Source: Verrucomicrobium sp. BvORR106 (GTDB lineage: Bacteria; Verrucomicrobiota; Verrucomicrobiia; Verrucomicrobiales; Verrucomicrobiaceae). From it: DNA of 64,000 nt. Below, piece by piece: positions 28,241-37,818 of the stretch (position 1 is its first letter; each line of letters opens with the position of its first letter). The translations under genes were made by a program, and so were the position numbers. Below the pieces are notes generated by a model. That model did not search any database and was not told the origin of the DNA. It saw nothing but the letters and a program-made list of their open reading frames with translations. Location: positions 62,001 to 126,000 of the forward strand of contig NZ_BATR01000002.1 of NCBI RefSeq assembly GCF_000739655.1. Direction: 5' to 3'.

Positions 28241-28442
28241 GGCAAGGCCGGGTGGAACAATGGCCAACCTAAACGCCCGGTTCAACCGGGCAACCGCTTT
28301 GTGAAAATTTTCACAAGCCCGTATCCCGCCTTTCCGGCGGCCATCCCCCCGTGTCATTCATCCCAATCATGAATTCTTTGCCCCAGACTCCCCCCTTGCA
28401 TCCCCCGCCATTCCCCTTATTCTAGCACCCCTCTAAATCATC

Positions 28443-29396
28443 ATGAACCAACTTGACCAACTGAAGAAACACACCGTGGTCGTGGCCGACACGGGCGACT
28501 TTGAGGCGATGCGCGCCTATCAGCCCCAGGATGCCACCACGAATCCTTCCTTGATTCTCGCCGCCTCTCAGAAGGCCGAGTACAAGCCTCTGGTGGACAA
28601 GGCGGTCACGGATCACAAAGGATCGACCCTGAGCGGCGGCGCCCTGGTGGAGTCCGTCATCGACAGCATCCTCGTGAATTTCGGCCAGGAAATCCTGAAG
28701 ATCGTGCCGGGTCGCGTCTCCACAGAAGTGGACGCCCGCCTCTCCTTCGACACCCAGGGCACCATCGACAAGGCCCGCCACATCATCGACCTCTACGAGA
28801 AGTCCGGTGCCTCCCGTGAGCGCATCCTGATCAAGATCGCCTCCACTTGGGAAGGCATCAAGGCCGCCGAAGTGCTCCAGAAGGAAGGCATCAACTGCAA
28901 CCTGACGCTCCTTTTCAGCCTCGCCCAGGCCGTCGCCTGCGCTGAAGGCGGCATTAAGCTGATCTCCCCCTTCGTCGGTCGTATCCTCGACTGGCACAAG
29001 AAGAGCACCGGCAAGGACTACGGCCCCACGGAAGATCCGGGCGTCGTGTCCGTGACCCAGATCTACAACTACTACAAACACTTCGACTACAAGACCGAAG
29101 TGATGGGCGCCAGCTTCCGCAACAAGGGCGAAATCACCGAACTGTGCGGTTGTGACCTTCTCACCATCAGCCCCTCGCTGCTGGGTGAGCTGCAGGCCGC
29201 CAGCGAGCCGATCTCGCCCAAGTTGAACACCGAGCACGCCAAGTCCCTCTCCATTGAGCGTCTGAACCTCGATGAAAAGAACTTCCGCTGGCTCTTCAAC
29301 GAAGATGCGATGGCCACGGAGAAGACCGCCGAAGGCATCCGCAAGTTCGCTGAGGACATCGTGAAGCTTGAGAAGCTGGTGCAGGCTGCCCTGTAA
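28443..29396 (+). CDS. tal: Transaldolase
   Basis: A 317-residue TalB-type transaldolase of the pentose phosphate pathway, moving a dihydroxyacetone unit from sedoheptulose-7-phosphate to glyceraldehyde-3-phosphate. Signatures: DATTNPSLI near residue 30 and the active-site region [20 protein letters not shown] with the Schiff-base Lys (about 131), then [14 protein letters not shown] and [11 protein letters not shown]. Single gene with its own strong terminator at 29433-29469. Confidence 0.95.
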   Translation: MNQLDQLKKHTVVVADTGDFEAMRAYQPQDATTNPSLILAASQKAEYKPLVDKAVTDHKGSTLSGGALVESVIDSILVNFGQEILKIVPGRVSTEVDARLSFDTQGTIDKARHIIDLYEKSGASRERILIKIASTWEGIKAAEVLQKEGINCNLTLLFSLAQAVACAEGGIKLISPFVGRILDWHKKSTGKDYGPTEDPGVVSVTQIYNYYKHFDYKTEVMGASFRNKGEITELCGCDLLTISPSLLGELQAASEPISPKLNTEHAKSLSIERLNLDEKNFRWLFNEDAMATEKTAEGIRKFAEDIVKLEKLVQAAL

Positions 29397-29432
29397 GGCC
29401 CGCTCACGCCCCTCCCCTCATTTGATATGCTC

Positions 29433-29469
29433 AAGGCCGCGTCCTCACCCGGACGCGGCCTTGTTTTTT
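29433..29469 (+). terminator. Intrinsic terminator of tal
   Basis: Perfect 12-bp GC-rich stem (29433-29444 with 29451-29462), 6-base loop, followed by GTTTTTT, 36 bases after the transaldolase stop. Textbook Rho-independent form. Confidence 0.92.
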
Positions 29470-29588
29470 CATCATCATAGGGAAGATCACAACAAGCCCG
29501 GCATGCGATGAAGGACAAGCCGTGCACAATCCCATTGCCATCGTCACTTAAACAGTCACAATGGACGTCCTTCACGCTTCCGCTCCCA

Positions 29589-31598
29589 ATGTCTGATTCA
29601 CAAGAGACAACGCCGCCGCTCGATCTTTCCAGTCTTCGCCTCGCGCCCAGCTGGGTGGCTGACTTCGGCAAATCCAAGCCTTCTACCGGCGCCGACTTCC
29701 CCGAGGAAGACACCCGCCAACGTCGTGACTTCAAAGATCGCGGACGCGACGGAGGTCGTGGCGGCATGAGCCGCGGTGGCTTTGGTGATCGCCGTGGTCC
29801 TGGCGGTCCCGGAGGCTGTGGCGGCGGCGGAGACAGACGCTCCTTTGACAAACCACGCAGCGGCCCTGGCGGTGATCGTCGTGATGACCGTCGCGGCGGC
29901 GGCGGCGGCTTCCGTGGAGATCGTGATCGCGGTGGACGGTATCAAGGGCAAGATGACCGTGGTGGACGCCCCAATTTTGACCAGGCCCCACGGCCTGTGC
30001 CCGGCCTGACCGTGGGTGTGGAGCCTGAAGCTCGCGCCACGGAAGCCATGGCTGCCATGATCCGCACCGCAGGCAAGGCCTACAGCGTCTTTGACGCCGC
30101 CCGACTCGTCCTCGCCAATGGTGAACGTTTCCACGTGAAGTTCAGCCTCGCAGCAGACGCTCCCGGCAAGCTCTACACCGTTCCTCAGGACGGCTCACTC
30201 TGGCTGGGCCGCGAAGATGCGCTGGCGCACTTCCTCCACAGTGAGGCGCTCAAGGAATTCTACGTGTCAGAGCAGATCGAGCTGGAAGAGCCCAAGGGCA
30301 ACTTCGCCAGCGTGGCGGTGTGCGGCATGAGTGGCGAGCCCCTGGGCCCGCCCAGCCATCACAGCTACCAGACCAATCTCCACCGCCTGCATCGCGAGCG
30401 GTTCAATCATCTCCCGTTCGAAGAGTACAAGCGCCGCGTTCGCACCGACAGCACTCCTGAAGCGGTCGAGAAGTGGAAGGAATCCCAGAAGCACGGCACC
30501 CAGTGGGTGTGGCAGAAGGGCGAGGTCGCAGAGGGTGCCGAGCCGCTGCGATTCAAGTCCCGCGCCGACATGGAGACCCATTTCCGCAAAGCGCATGCTG
30601 ACACCCTGGTGGGCGAGGTGAGCGAAGCGACGGTGTCCGGCAACATTCCCAAGCGCCTGCTGGCTCCCGCCCTCTACAACCACCTGCGCCGCGCCGTGGA
30701 CGAAGCCCGGAAGCATCTTCTGGCAACCGCCCAGCAGCTCTGTAGCGGCTTTGAGCATCATGGCCTGAAGCTCTTCAAACGCCGCGGTGGCAAGCTCTGG
30801 GTGAGCCGCGTGCGCCCCCGTTCTCTCGATTCCAGCGTGGTGCTTTCCGATCGCATTGCGAAGCTGGTGGAACTGATCAAGACCAAGCCGGGCGTCTCCA
30901 CCAAGGAACTGCTCGATCTCGTGGCCCCCGCCGCTGCGGCAGCTCCGGCCCCGGCAGAAGCAGTGGCCGACCCCGCCCCTGTCGCGGAGGCACCCGCAGA
31001 AGCTCCAGTGGTCGAGGAAACTCCGTCCGAGGAAACCGTCGAAGCCACCAGCGAGGCCGCACCCGCGTCCGCTGAAGAAGGCACCGTTGAAGCAGTTGCC
31101 GAAACGACCGAAGCCCCGGCTGAAGAGCCCGCTCACCAGCCCTCTCCTGAGCATGTGCAGTTGCTGAAAGACCTTCATTGGCTCAACAGCGAAGGCTACG
31201 TGATCGAGTACGCAGACGGAGTGGTCTTCCCCGGTGTGACGGAACCGCCGCCCGCCAAGCCCAAGCCTGTGAAAGCGCAGCCCGCCCAAGCCGCTGTTGC
31301 TGCTGGCGATGCGACGGCTGAGGAAGCAGCACCCGCTGCTGAAGAGCCGACCGTAGAGGTGGCCGCAGAAACCGAAGTGCCCGTAGAGGTGACTGACGTG
31401 GTGGAAACGGAGCCTGCGCCTCACGTCGAAGTGGATGCCGTGGAAGGCACTTCTGATCCCGTGGTGGAAGCGGCGGCCGAAGTGGCCGCAGTGGAGACCG
31501 CGGAAGAAGCCCCTGCCGAAGTCGCAGCCACACAGGAAGAGACTCAAGAAGCGGCTGCGGCTGCACCTGAGGAAGAACAGGACAAGGCCAAAGCCTAA
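29589..31598 (+). CDS. RGG-rich protein with conserved core and acidic low-complexity tail
   Basis: A 669-residue protein of unknown function with three zones. Residues about 30-140 are full of Arg-Gly-Gly and Gly-Asp-Arg repeats (GGRGGMSRGGFGDRRGPGGP), the kind that bind RNA without fixed structure. Residues about 145-430 are an ordered core with CGMSGEPLGPPSHHSYQ, LHRERFNHLPFEEYKRRV and a winged-helix-like end (KLVELIKTKPGVSTKELLDL); similar cores occur in planctomycete and verrucomicrobial hypothetical proteins. The rest is Ala/Pro/Glu/Val-rich and acidic, broken once by a folded stretch (VQLLKDLHWLNSEGYVIEY). Probably an RNA-binding protein; that is inference. The frame opens at 29508, but ATG 29589 starts the conserved part. 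Confidence 0.75.
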   Translation: MSDSQETTPPLDLSSLRLAPSWVADFGKSKPSTGADFPEEDTRQRRDFKDRGRDGGRGGMSRGGFGDRRGPGGPGGCGGGGDRRSFDKPRSGPGGDRRDDRRGGGGGFRGDRDRGGRYQGQDDRGGRPNFDQAPRPVPGLTVGVEPEARATEAMAAMIRTAGKAYSVFDAARLVLANGERFHVKFSLAADAPGKLYTVPQDGSLWLGREDALAHFLHSEALKEFYVSEQIELEEPKGNFASVAVCGMSGEPLGPPSHHSYQTNLHRLHRERFNHLPFEEYKRRVRTDSTPEAVEKWKESQKHGTQWVWQKGEVAEGAEPLRFKSRADMETHFRKAHADTLVGEVSEATVSGNIPKRLLAPALYNHLRRAVDEARKHLLATAQQLCSGFEHHGLKLFKRRGGKLWVSRVRPRSLDSSVVLSDRIAKLVELIKTKPGVSTKELLDLVAPAAAAAPAPAEAVADPAPVAEAPAEAPVVEETPSEETVEATSEAAPASAEEGTVEAVAETTEAPAEEPAHQPSPEHVQLLKDLHWLNSEGYVIEYADGVVFPGVTEPPPAKPKPVKAQPAQAAVAAGDATAEEAAPAAEEPTVEVAAETEVPVEVTDVVETEPAPHVEVDAVEGTSDPVVEAAAEVAAVETAEEAPAEVAATQEETQEAAAAAPEEEQDKAKA

Positions 31599-31624
31599 GG
31601 TCGCCCCAGATTTAGTTATCGCAC

Positions 31625-31664
31625 TCACCCATGTCTGGGCCAACGCCTGGACATGGGTGATTTG
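31625..31664 (+). terminator. Hairpin after the RGG-rich gene
   Basis: Perfect 11-bp inverted repeat (31625-31635 with 31650-31660), 14-base loop, followed by TTTGTATT, 26 bases after the stop. Good candidate intrinsic terminator; the T-run is interrupted. Confidence 0.65.
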
Positions 31665-31759
31665 TATTGGCAGGTGACGAAATCGCCACGCCGCACGGTT
31701 TGCAGCCGGAATGACCGGAGTGCCATAGTTGGCGCAACTCCAACCCTCCTGCCCATCTC

Positions 31760-32230
31760 ATGCGCAAGAAAAAGGTCCTCTTCGTCTGCACTCACAACAG
31801 CGCCCGCAGCCAGATGGCTGAGGCCTGGCTCAACTATCTTTGCGGTGATTTTGCCGTGGCCGAGAGCGCTGGCATCGAAGCCGGAAACCTCAACCCGCTG
31901 GCGGTCCGAGCCATGCAGGAAGTGGGGATCGACATCTCCCACAAGCACTCCAAGCATGTGCTGGATCTGTTCAGTTCCGGTCATCGCTATGATGTGGTCG
32001 TCACCGTCTGCGACGATGAGACGGCTGAGAAGTGCCCGCTTTTCCCCGGCCTCCTCACCCGTCTGCACTGGAGCTTCCATGACCCAGCCCTCTTCACCGG
32101 CACGGATGAAGAGAAGCTCGCTGAAGTGCGCAAGGTGCGCGACCAGATCAAAGCCGAGGTCGAGGCCTGGAAAGCCCAGGAACTGGCCGAGATGCTGGAG
32201 CACGGCTACGCGACGCCCTCACAGGCGTAG
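31760..32230 (+). CDS. arsC: Arsenate reductase, thioredoxin-coupled LMW-phosphatase type
   Basis: A 156-residue protein of the low-molecular-weight tyrosine phosphatase fold. The P-loop CTHNSARS (Cys10 to Arg16) is at the N terminus, and the two further redox cysteines, Cys84 and Cys92 in [11 protein letters not shown], are in the place used by thioredoxin-coupled arsenate reductases to pass the disulfide to the surface. It would reduce arsenate to arsenite. No arsenite exporter or ArsR regulator is near, so the resistance role is incomplete here. An 8-bp inverted repeat overlaps its stop codon (32204-32232) without a T-run. Confidence 0.85.
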   Translation: MRKKKVLFVCTHNSARSQMAEAWLNYLCGDFAVAESAGIEAGNLNPLAVRAMQEVGIDISHKHSKHVLDLFSSGHRYDVVVTVCDDETAEKCPLFPGLLTRLHWSFHDPALFTGTDEEKLAEVRKVRDQIKAEVEAWKAQELAEMLEHGYATPSQA

Positions 32231-32251
32231 CCAGCTGGGTCTCACCTCTGA

Positions 32252-34048
32252 TCACATCCCCAACTTCCGCTCCAGCGCAGCCTCCATGGCCCGCTCCACC
32301 AGGAGCACTGCCAGGGTCTGCGTGGCATCATCCAGAGCCTGATTGGCCGCCTTCAGGGCCCGCGCATCGTGAGGCTCCACGCCCAGCAGGCGCCTCACCT
32401 CCGCATTGCACTCGCGTATCCTCACCGTTTCCGCCGGTTCAAGCAGGCCTTCACACTGGATCAGCGCCTCGTCCACCGCAGCAGTTAGCTCCTCGCTCTT
32501 GAGTCGGGCTTCGGTCCAGATGCGCTCGTTCATGTCTTCAAAGGCGAAGTCCACGCTCTCCGCGATCATCTGCTCCACGCGCGCATCTTCTACATCCACG
32601 GCAGAATTCTGGATCTCGAGCACCGTGTCCACCTGCGTGGCGGTGTCGCGGGCCAGCACCTGAAGGATGCCGTTGGCGTCGATCGCAAACTGCACCCCTA
32701 CCCGGGCACTGCCCTTGGGTCCGGCCGGGAAAGGCACCGCCACCCGCCCGAGTTCCCAGTTATCCTTGGCCAGCTCCCGCTCCCCCTGCAGCACGCGGAT
32801 GAGCATCTCGGACTGGTTGGCCACCGCATTGGTGAACATCTCCCCGGCCTTGCAGGGGATGGTCGAGTTGCGAGGGATGATCACGTTCATGAGACCGCCA
32901 AAAGTCTCAATGCCGAGCGAGAGCGGCGTGACATCTAGCAGCACTACCTGACGCAGCGATCCCGCCAAAATACCGGCCTGAATGACGGCCCCCATCGCAA
33001 TGGCTTCGTCAGGGTTCTGGGAAACATCCGGCTCCCGCTGGAAGATGGATCGCACGGTCTCGCGCACCAGCGGCATGCGAGTGCTGCCCCCCACCAGGAT
33101 CACGTCATGCAGATCGGACACCTCGCACCGGGCATCTGCCAGGGCTCTCAGGCAATGTTTGCGCGTGCGTTCCATCAGGGGCTGGGTGAGCCCCTCCAGA
33201 TCGCCGCGGGTCACCGTGACCTGCACGCTTTGTTGTTCGAGGAAAAACGGCAGCAGTACCTCTGTCGAAGAGGCTGAGGAGAGATGCTTCTTGGCCTCCT
33301 CTGCGGCGGTGATCAATCGCATGCGCGGCAGGGCTGCCAGGACATCAAATCCCCGACCATCTCCATCCAGACCGGACTGCTCCCAGATCCACTCGGCCAG
33401 GGTGCGGTCGATGTCATCACCGCCCAACTGGGTATCACCTGCGGTGGAAAGCACCTGGAAAACGCCATCCCGCATCTCCAGCACAGAGATATCGAAGGTG
33501 CCTCCGCCCAAGTCATACACGGCAATGCGCCGATGCTCCTCCAGCTTGTCCAACCCATAGGCCAGCGCCGCCGCAGTGGGCTCGGCAAGAATCCGCTCCA
33601 CCGTCAGCCCGGCCTGCTCGCCCGCCAGCTTGGTGGCATTGCGCTGGGCATCATTGAAAAACGCTGGCACCGTGATGACCGCCCGCGTGACCGGCACTTC
33701 CAGGGCACGTTCCACCACCGCTTTGAGGTGCCTGAGGATGTCTGCACTCACCTGCACGGCAGTTTTGCCCAGGCCCGCGAGATCATAGGGCGGTTGCCAG
33801 GCCGACTCCCCTGCCCGGCGCCCCACAAGGCGCTTCACCGAGGTGACCGTATGCTGCACATCCACCGCCCGCTGACGCACGGCTGCACTGCCCACCACCA
33901 CCTCACCGTCTGGCCCATAGTGAACCGCAGACGGCGTCATCCGGGAGCCCTCGCCATCCGCCAGGAGGATGGGAAACCCGCTGTCCACCACCCCCACAAG
34001 GGAATTGGTGGTGCCGAGATCGATGCCGAGGATGTAGTCTGAGGCCAT
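32252..34048 (-). CDS. hscA: Hsp70 chaperone, HscA-like
   Basis: A 598-residue Hsp70. The ATPase domain (1-380) has GIDLGTTNSLVGVV, VITVPAFFNDAQRNATKLAG, AEPTAAALAYG, VYDLGGGTFDISVLE and VGGSTRMPLVRE; the substrate-binding domain begins near LLDVTPLSLGIETFGGLMN and a short helical lid closes it. The acidic EEVD-like tail of DnaK is missing and length fits HscA (about 610-620) rather than DnaK (about 640). With the J-protein next to it, it probably serves iron-sulfur cluster transfer. The substrate scaffold IscU is not in the window, so the HscA call rests on length and on its partner. Confidence 0.8.
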   Translation of the reverse strand: MASDYILGIDLGTTNSLVGVVDSGFPILLADGEGSRMTPSAVHYGPDGEVVVGSAAVRQRAVDVQHTVTSVKRLVGRRAGESAWQPPYDLAGLGKTAVQVSADILRHLKAVVERALEVPVTRAVITVPAFFNDAQRNATKLAGEQAGLTVERILAEPTAAALAYGLDKLEEHRRIAVYDLGGGTFDISVLEMRDGVFQVLSTAGDTQLGGDDIDRTLAEWIWEQSGLDGDGRGFDVLAALPRMRLITAAEEAKKHLSSASSTEVLLPFFLEQQSVQVTVTRGDLEGLTQPLMERTRKHCLRALADARCEVSDLHDVILVGGSTRMPLVRETVRSIFQREPDVSQNPDEAIAMGAVIQAGILAGSLRQVVLLDVTPLSLGIETFGGLMNVIIPRNSTIPCKAGEMFTNAVANQSEMLIRVLQGERELAKDNWELGRVAVPFPAGPKGSARVGVQFAIDANGILQVLARDTATQVDTVLEIQNSAVDVEDARVEQMIAESVDFAFEDMNERIWTEARLKSEELTAAVDEALIQCEGLLEPAETVRIRECNAEVRRLLGVEPHDARALKAANQALDDATQTLAVLLVERAMEAALERKLGM

Positions 34049-34106
34049 AGCACGGGCACGTTAGCGCGGGGCGCAGTCGCATCCAGCACCAATGCACTGA
34101 ATGCCT

Positions 34107-34685
34107 CTACATCATCAGTTGCAGCAGCCGTTCGCGGATCTGCGCCTGCCACTTGGTCAGGTAGGCCATGCGGGCCTGCAGGGAGGCGATTTCCTTCCAG
34201 GTCTCCAGACTGGCGGGATCCGACTCCAGCCGGGTGTCCAGCTCAGGCAGCACGGTCTCCATCTCCTCCAGGCGGGAAGCGATGGAGGAGCCCAGTTCCT
34301 CCAGCCGCTCGCGCTGTTGCATTTCCTCGTTGGCCAGAAGGGCCTTGGCGAGCGCACTCTGGGCGCGGCTCTTCCTCTCCACAATCTTGGCCGAGGCATC
34401 CAGCGTCTGCCCGATGCTGGAGAACAGGCTCATCATCCGCTCGTCAAGCGGCACAGTGCGCCAACTCCTAGCGGCCTCCGGGGCGGCGACTTCCATGAGA
34501 TGCTTCACCCGCTTGTCCGGGGCCTTCAGCACTTCATAAGCCGCATTGACTTCTGAGGCTTCGCGATCACTGCCCCCGTGATCCGGATGCGCCTGTCTGC
34601 TTCGGCTCAGATAAGCCTGTTGCAAGGTTCCCTCGTCCAGGGACAGACGGGCAGGAAGAGCGAGGATATCAAAGGCGTTGGTCAC
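34107..34685 (-). CDS. hscB: HscB-like J-domain co-chaperone
   Basis: A 192-residue protein with an N-terminal J domain (1-70) that holds the HPD motif at residues 33-35 in a context (RQAHPDHGGSDREASEVNAAYEVL, split as AHPDHGG and NAAYEVL) typical of HscB, then a long helical C-terminal region, as in HscB. It would stimulate the ATPase of the Hsp70 encoded 58 bases downstream. Same strand, no terminator between them, so a two-gene unit. Confidence 0.85.
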   Translation of the reverse strand: MTNAFDILALPARLSLDEGTLQQAYLSRSRQAHPDHGGSDREASEVNAAYEVLKAPDKRVKHLMEVAAPEAARSWRTVPLDERMMSLFSSIGQTLDASAKIVERKSRAQSALAKALLANEEMQQRERLEELGSSIASRLEEMETVLPELDTRLESDPASLETWKEIASLQARMAYLTKWQAQIRERLLQLMM

Positions 34686-34929
34686 AGGGCAGCGATTTTC
34701 CGGTTCACTCAGGATGAACTACCTGGCACCAGCAGTTGCTACAAGCATTAGCAAACCAGTGGATTGCAACATGAGCCAACTTGCAGAGGATTGCACGTCG
34801 CAGCGGGGTTTTTCGCCAAATTTGTGTTGGGCGGCATGACGCGTTGTATGATTTCGGCGCAAATGGCTGTAGCCGATCCTTCGAAAACGAGCGTGTTTCC
34901 GCAGCTTGGCAAACTCACCCCCCATCACC

Positions 34930-35592
34930 ATGAAAGCCGCCAAGGTCTCTCTTGCGATCGCTGCCGCCTCTGCATTGGTCGGGATGGCTTTCCTGATAAG
35001 GGATCGGCAGAGGGCGTCTGACCATCTGGCTGGTTCCAGCACTCCTTCCAAGCCACGGTCCTCGACCGGGTTCGCCCCTGTGGCGTCACAGAAATCAGAT
35101 GCTCCTTCTTTGGAGCAGGGCGAAGCGAAGCGTTACCGTCCCGAACCTGTTTCTGAAGACGTGCGCCTCAAGGTGGATGCGCTGGTCCATCGTCTCAAGG
35201 ATTTGCCTGACGAAGGGAAAATGCGTGATCCGGAGCTGATCGCACTCATGGATCGATTTTCCGAATTGCTGGATGCCGTGGCTGAAAACCCCCGCCTTGA
35301 GAAGGCAATGACAAGCCTGATGGGCACGAAGGGCATCGACCTCTCGAACCCTGGTTCGAAGCCCCAAGAGCGCCCTGGAGTGCAAATACCCTTTAGCCGG
35401 TTTGATGATCCCGTGGGGCGGTCATGGCTCGAAGCAGTGGTGTCCGATGATGAAAAGCGGGTTGAAGACTGGATTGTGAATCAGTTTGATGGCGCCTCAT
35501 TCGAGTTTGCCCTGGATCCGGACCTGAAAAAAACGAGCAAGGGCATTACCGTGACAGCTCCTTCCGCTGGCTCGAAGGAAGCCGAAGATTAG
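34930..35592 (+). CDS. Hypothetical membrane-anchored protein
   Basis: A 220-residue protein I do not recognise. It has an N-terminal hydrophobic segment (MKAAKVSLAIAAASALVGMA) that is either an anchor or a signal, a polar linker to about residue 60, a helical region (VSEDVRLKVDALVHRLKDLP), and a C-terminal part with PVGRSWLEAVVSDDEKRVEDW. The frame is open from a TTG at 34906; ATG 34930 starts the hydrophobic segment. Divergent from hscB with 244 bases between, where no other gene is seen. Confidence 0.55.
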   Translation: MKAAKVSLAIAAASALVGMAFLIRDRQRASDHLAGSSTPSKPRSSTGFAPVASQKSDAPSLEQGEAKRYRPEPVSEDVRLKVDALVHRLKDLPDEGKMRDPELIALMDRFSELLDAVAENPRLEKAMTSLMGTKGIDLSNPGSKPQERPGVQIPFSRFDDPVGRSWLEAVVSDDEKRVEDWIVNQFDGASFEFALDPDLKKTSKGITVTAPSAGSKEAED

Positions 35593-35729
35593 GTTCCCCC
35601 GCCTGGGTTCAAGCGGCCGCTCGCGCCACGCTGACGGAGCGATCGCCATCATCAGAAACAAAGCGGAATCACGGATGACCTCCGCGCTGATCTCGCACTT
35701 ACCTGGCTCGTCGAGGACCGATCGGGATC

Positions 35730-36209
35730 TTATTCATTGCCGGAAGCTATCCGCTTGCTGAGGATATTTCTGTGATCGTCCTGAAAACCCCAATTCAGGT
35801 AGATGGAACGCGCCTTTTCATTGTGGTGATTCACTTCAAGTCGAAGGATGGGAATGTCACGTAATGCAACCCACGCCTCGGCAGCGACGAGTGCGCTCTT
35901 GCCTGCCCCCAGTCCACGTGCTGAAGGCTGTACGAAAAGTTCATCCAACAATGCATAGCGCCCCCCGAACTCCAGGCTGAATCCTATCGTCAGGACGAAA
36001 TAGCCGTGTGAGCTTCCACTGGGATCCTGGAGCAAGAAAATGGCTCCAAGGTTGGGACTAGCAAGAAGCAAGTCGAGTGCCGTGGAGGCGGTCACGCCGT
36101 CGTAGGGCAATTTTTCTTCGGCGTAGAAACCCTGCATGAGTGATTGCACCGCGTTGATATCCTCCTGCGAAGCGAGGATCCAAACGAACTTGGGATCGGC
36201 CACATTCAT
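35730..36209 (-). CDS. GNAT family N-acetyltransferase
   Basis: A 159-residue single-domain acetyltransferase. Motif A with the acetyl-CoA pyrophosphate loop is ARGLGAGKSALVAAEAW, preceded by the strand ALLDELFVQPS, and motif B is LEVNHHNEKARSIYLNWGF. The frame is open from 36440, but the first 77 codons do not match the family and the ATG at 36209 gives the normal GNAT size. Substrate unknown. Confidence 0.78.
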   Translation of the reverse strand: MNVADPKFVWILASQEDINAVQSLMQGFYAEEKLPYDGVTASTALDLLLASPNLGAIFLLQDPSGSSHGYFVLTIGFSLEFGGRYALLDELFVQPSARGLGAGKSALVAAEAWVALRDIPILRLEVNHHNEKARSIYLNWGFQDDHRNILSKRIASGNE

Positions 36210-36513
36210 AAGAGAACTATCGTTGATTGTCGGAATTCGGAGGTCAAGCTCCGTCTGAGACGGATCAACAAGTGCGCTAAAAAGTAGCACAGCCCTGTTT
36301 CGGGAGACGCACAAGGCAACGATTGGGAAGAGCGACTTATCGGATTGCACCGGAGCAGACCGATCCGACAACAACTCGCAATGACCTGAACTCACTCCTG
36401 TCAGGTGGAAGGTCAGGCCCATCCCGAAATGCGCAATCAATCATGCGTTTTTACGCAATTGGCACTTCCTGCAAGCGCCCTCAGTGCCTTCTTTTGCCAA
36501 CCGGCCAGCATCC
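36210..36513. other. Intergenic region between divergent genes
   Basis: 304 bases between the GNAT gene (minus) and the SnoaL-like gene (plus). It must hold both promoters. An open frame continuous with the GNAT gene runs through it but its residues have no family resemblance, so I treat it as noncoding. No strong hairpin or clear promoter stands out. Confidence 0.4.
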
Positions 36514-36999
36514 ATGAAATCCAAGCGTCTAATCCACCTCTGCGCATCTCTACTCATCCTGATTTGTGCACCAAGCACAGCGCCAGCGGAAACCCCAGAA
36601 GAGCAAGTACAGGAATCGGGAAAGCAACCTACCCAAGCGGCTGCGGACGAAACCGTGAAGATATATTGCGCGGCCTGGAGGGAATCCGATATCGAGCAAA
36701 GGCGGAAACTACTTGAAACCGTATGGGCCCCCGAAGGCACTTATACCGATCCTTTCTCGCACGTCGAGGGTCGCGAGGCACTTGTTGAACTCATTGGAGT
36801 CTTCTTAAAGAAGTTTCCAGGGGGCCAGATCGTGCCTTCAAGCCATGCGGACTTCCATCATGGCATGCTTCGCTTCACCTGGAAGTTCATCGACAGGGAT
36901 GGGAAGACTGTAGATGAAGGGATGGATTTCGGCGTCATAGGGAATGATGGGAGGTTGAAGAAGATCATCGGCTTCTTTGGCGCCCTCAAGCCTCTATAG
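36514..36999 (+). CDS. Exported SnoaL-like (NTF2 fold) protein
   Basis: A 161-residue protein with a signal peptide (MKSKRLIHLCASLLILICAP, cut near APA-ET). After a polar linker the mature domain shows the SnoaL/NTF2 order: a first helix IYCAAWRESDIEQRRKLLET, the strand pair WAPEGTYTDPFSHVEG with the REALVELI helix, and closing strands LRFTWKFIDRDGKTVDEGMD. The fold binds small molecules or acts as an isomerase; no activity can be assigned. The frame opens at 36484; ATG 36514 is chosen for the signal peptide. Confidence 0.72.
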   Translation: MKSKRLIHLCASLLILICAPSTAPAETPEEQVQESGKQPTQAAADETVKIYCAAWRESDIEQRRKLLETVWAPEGTYTDPFSHVEGREALVELIGVFLKKFPGGQIVPSSHADFHHGMLRFTWKFIDRDGKTVDEGMDFGVIGNDGRLKKIIGFFGALKPL

Positions 37000-37083
37000 G
37001 CAACGGGGGCACTGCGAATTCCTTCCAGCCACCATTTGTCAGGCGGGCTTGGCTGTCTAAGCTGACGCCAACGCCCTCTTTCC

Positions 37084-37803
37084 ATGCCCGATACCGAGTC
37101 AGAAAGCCCCTTCATTGTCTTCTTCAGCAAACAAAACGAAAAGTGCTCCCGCTGCAGCCGCCCCATCATGCAGGGCGCCTTGCTCTGCGTGTACCGGAAT
37201 CACAAACTGACTTGCACGGGTTGCGAGGGATTGGGAGATCACCTGCTGCTGCCCGCGGGTGATGTGGCCCTGACCCGCCGGGCCACCAAACACTCCAACG
37301 TCGCGCATCCAGTCTATTCACCCGAGAAGCGACGCAATCGGTATGAGCGGCGCGGCACGCTCGTGGAAGCCTATGCTCTCCAGCTCGCCGAGGCGGAATG
37401 CGAAGCCGATGCGGCGGACCGTGAGGTGAAACGCGCCAAGGATGCCGTGCGACGGGAGAAGATGGACCAGGAGTACATCGCGGTGTTCGCCATGCGCATC
37501 CGTCAGCTCTACCCCTCCTGCCCCGAGGGGTTGGAATCGGAGATCGCGATGCATGCGTGTGAGAAACACTCTGGCCGTGTGGGTCGGCGCGAAGCCGCCC
37601 GTGAGGAGCTGGACGATGAGTCCCTGAAGCTCGCGGTTCGAGCCCATATCCGCCACACCGAGACGCCGTACGACAAGCTCTTCGAGAGAGGCTACAAGAA
37701 AGAACAGGCCCGCGACGCGGTGATTGACATCGTGAACCGGGTGGAGCGCAAGTGGGCGGCGGAGTGCCTGGATAACGCCCCACCGCCCAGAATGCCAGCC
37801 TAG
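37084..37803 (+). CDS. DUF2293 domain protein with N-terminal zinc-ribbon-like cysteines
   Basis: A 239-residue cytosolic protein. The N-terminal 60 residues hold CSRC (about 21-24) and CTGC (about 44-47), a Cys4 arrangement like a zinc ribbon, with GLGDHLLLPAGDVALTRRA after it. The C-terminal half has the DUF2293 hallmark IAMHACEKHSGRVGR and EELDDESLKLAVRAHIRH. The domain is widespread but has no known function; the cysteine cluster suggests metal or nucleic-acid binding. It ends 15 bases from the convergent DUF1501 gene. Confidence 0.8.
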   Translation: MPDTESESPFIVFFSKQNEKCSRCSRPIMQGALLCVYRNHKLTCTGCEGLGDHLLLPAGDVALTRRATKHSNVAHPVYSPEKRRNRYERRGTLVEAYALQLAEAECEADAADREVKRAKDAVRREKMDQEYIAVFAMRIRQLYPSCPEGLESEIAMHACEKHSGRVGRREAAREELDDESLKLAVRAHIRHTETPYDKLFERGYKKEQARDAVIDIVNRVERKWAAECLDNAPPPRMPA

Positions 37804-37818
37804 ATGACAGAACAAGCG

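Noticed and set aside
32204-32232. Inverted repeat at the arsC stop as a terminator
   Set aside because: 8-bp stem without a following T-run and overlapping the coding end; could be chance.
36210-36440. N-terminal extension of the GNAT enzyme
   Set aside because: The 77 added residues match no part of the GNAT fold and the ATG at 36209 gives the usual size.
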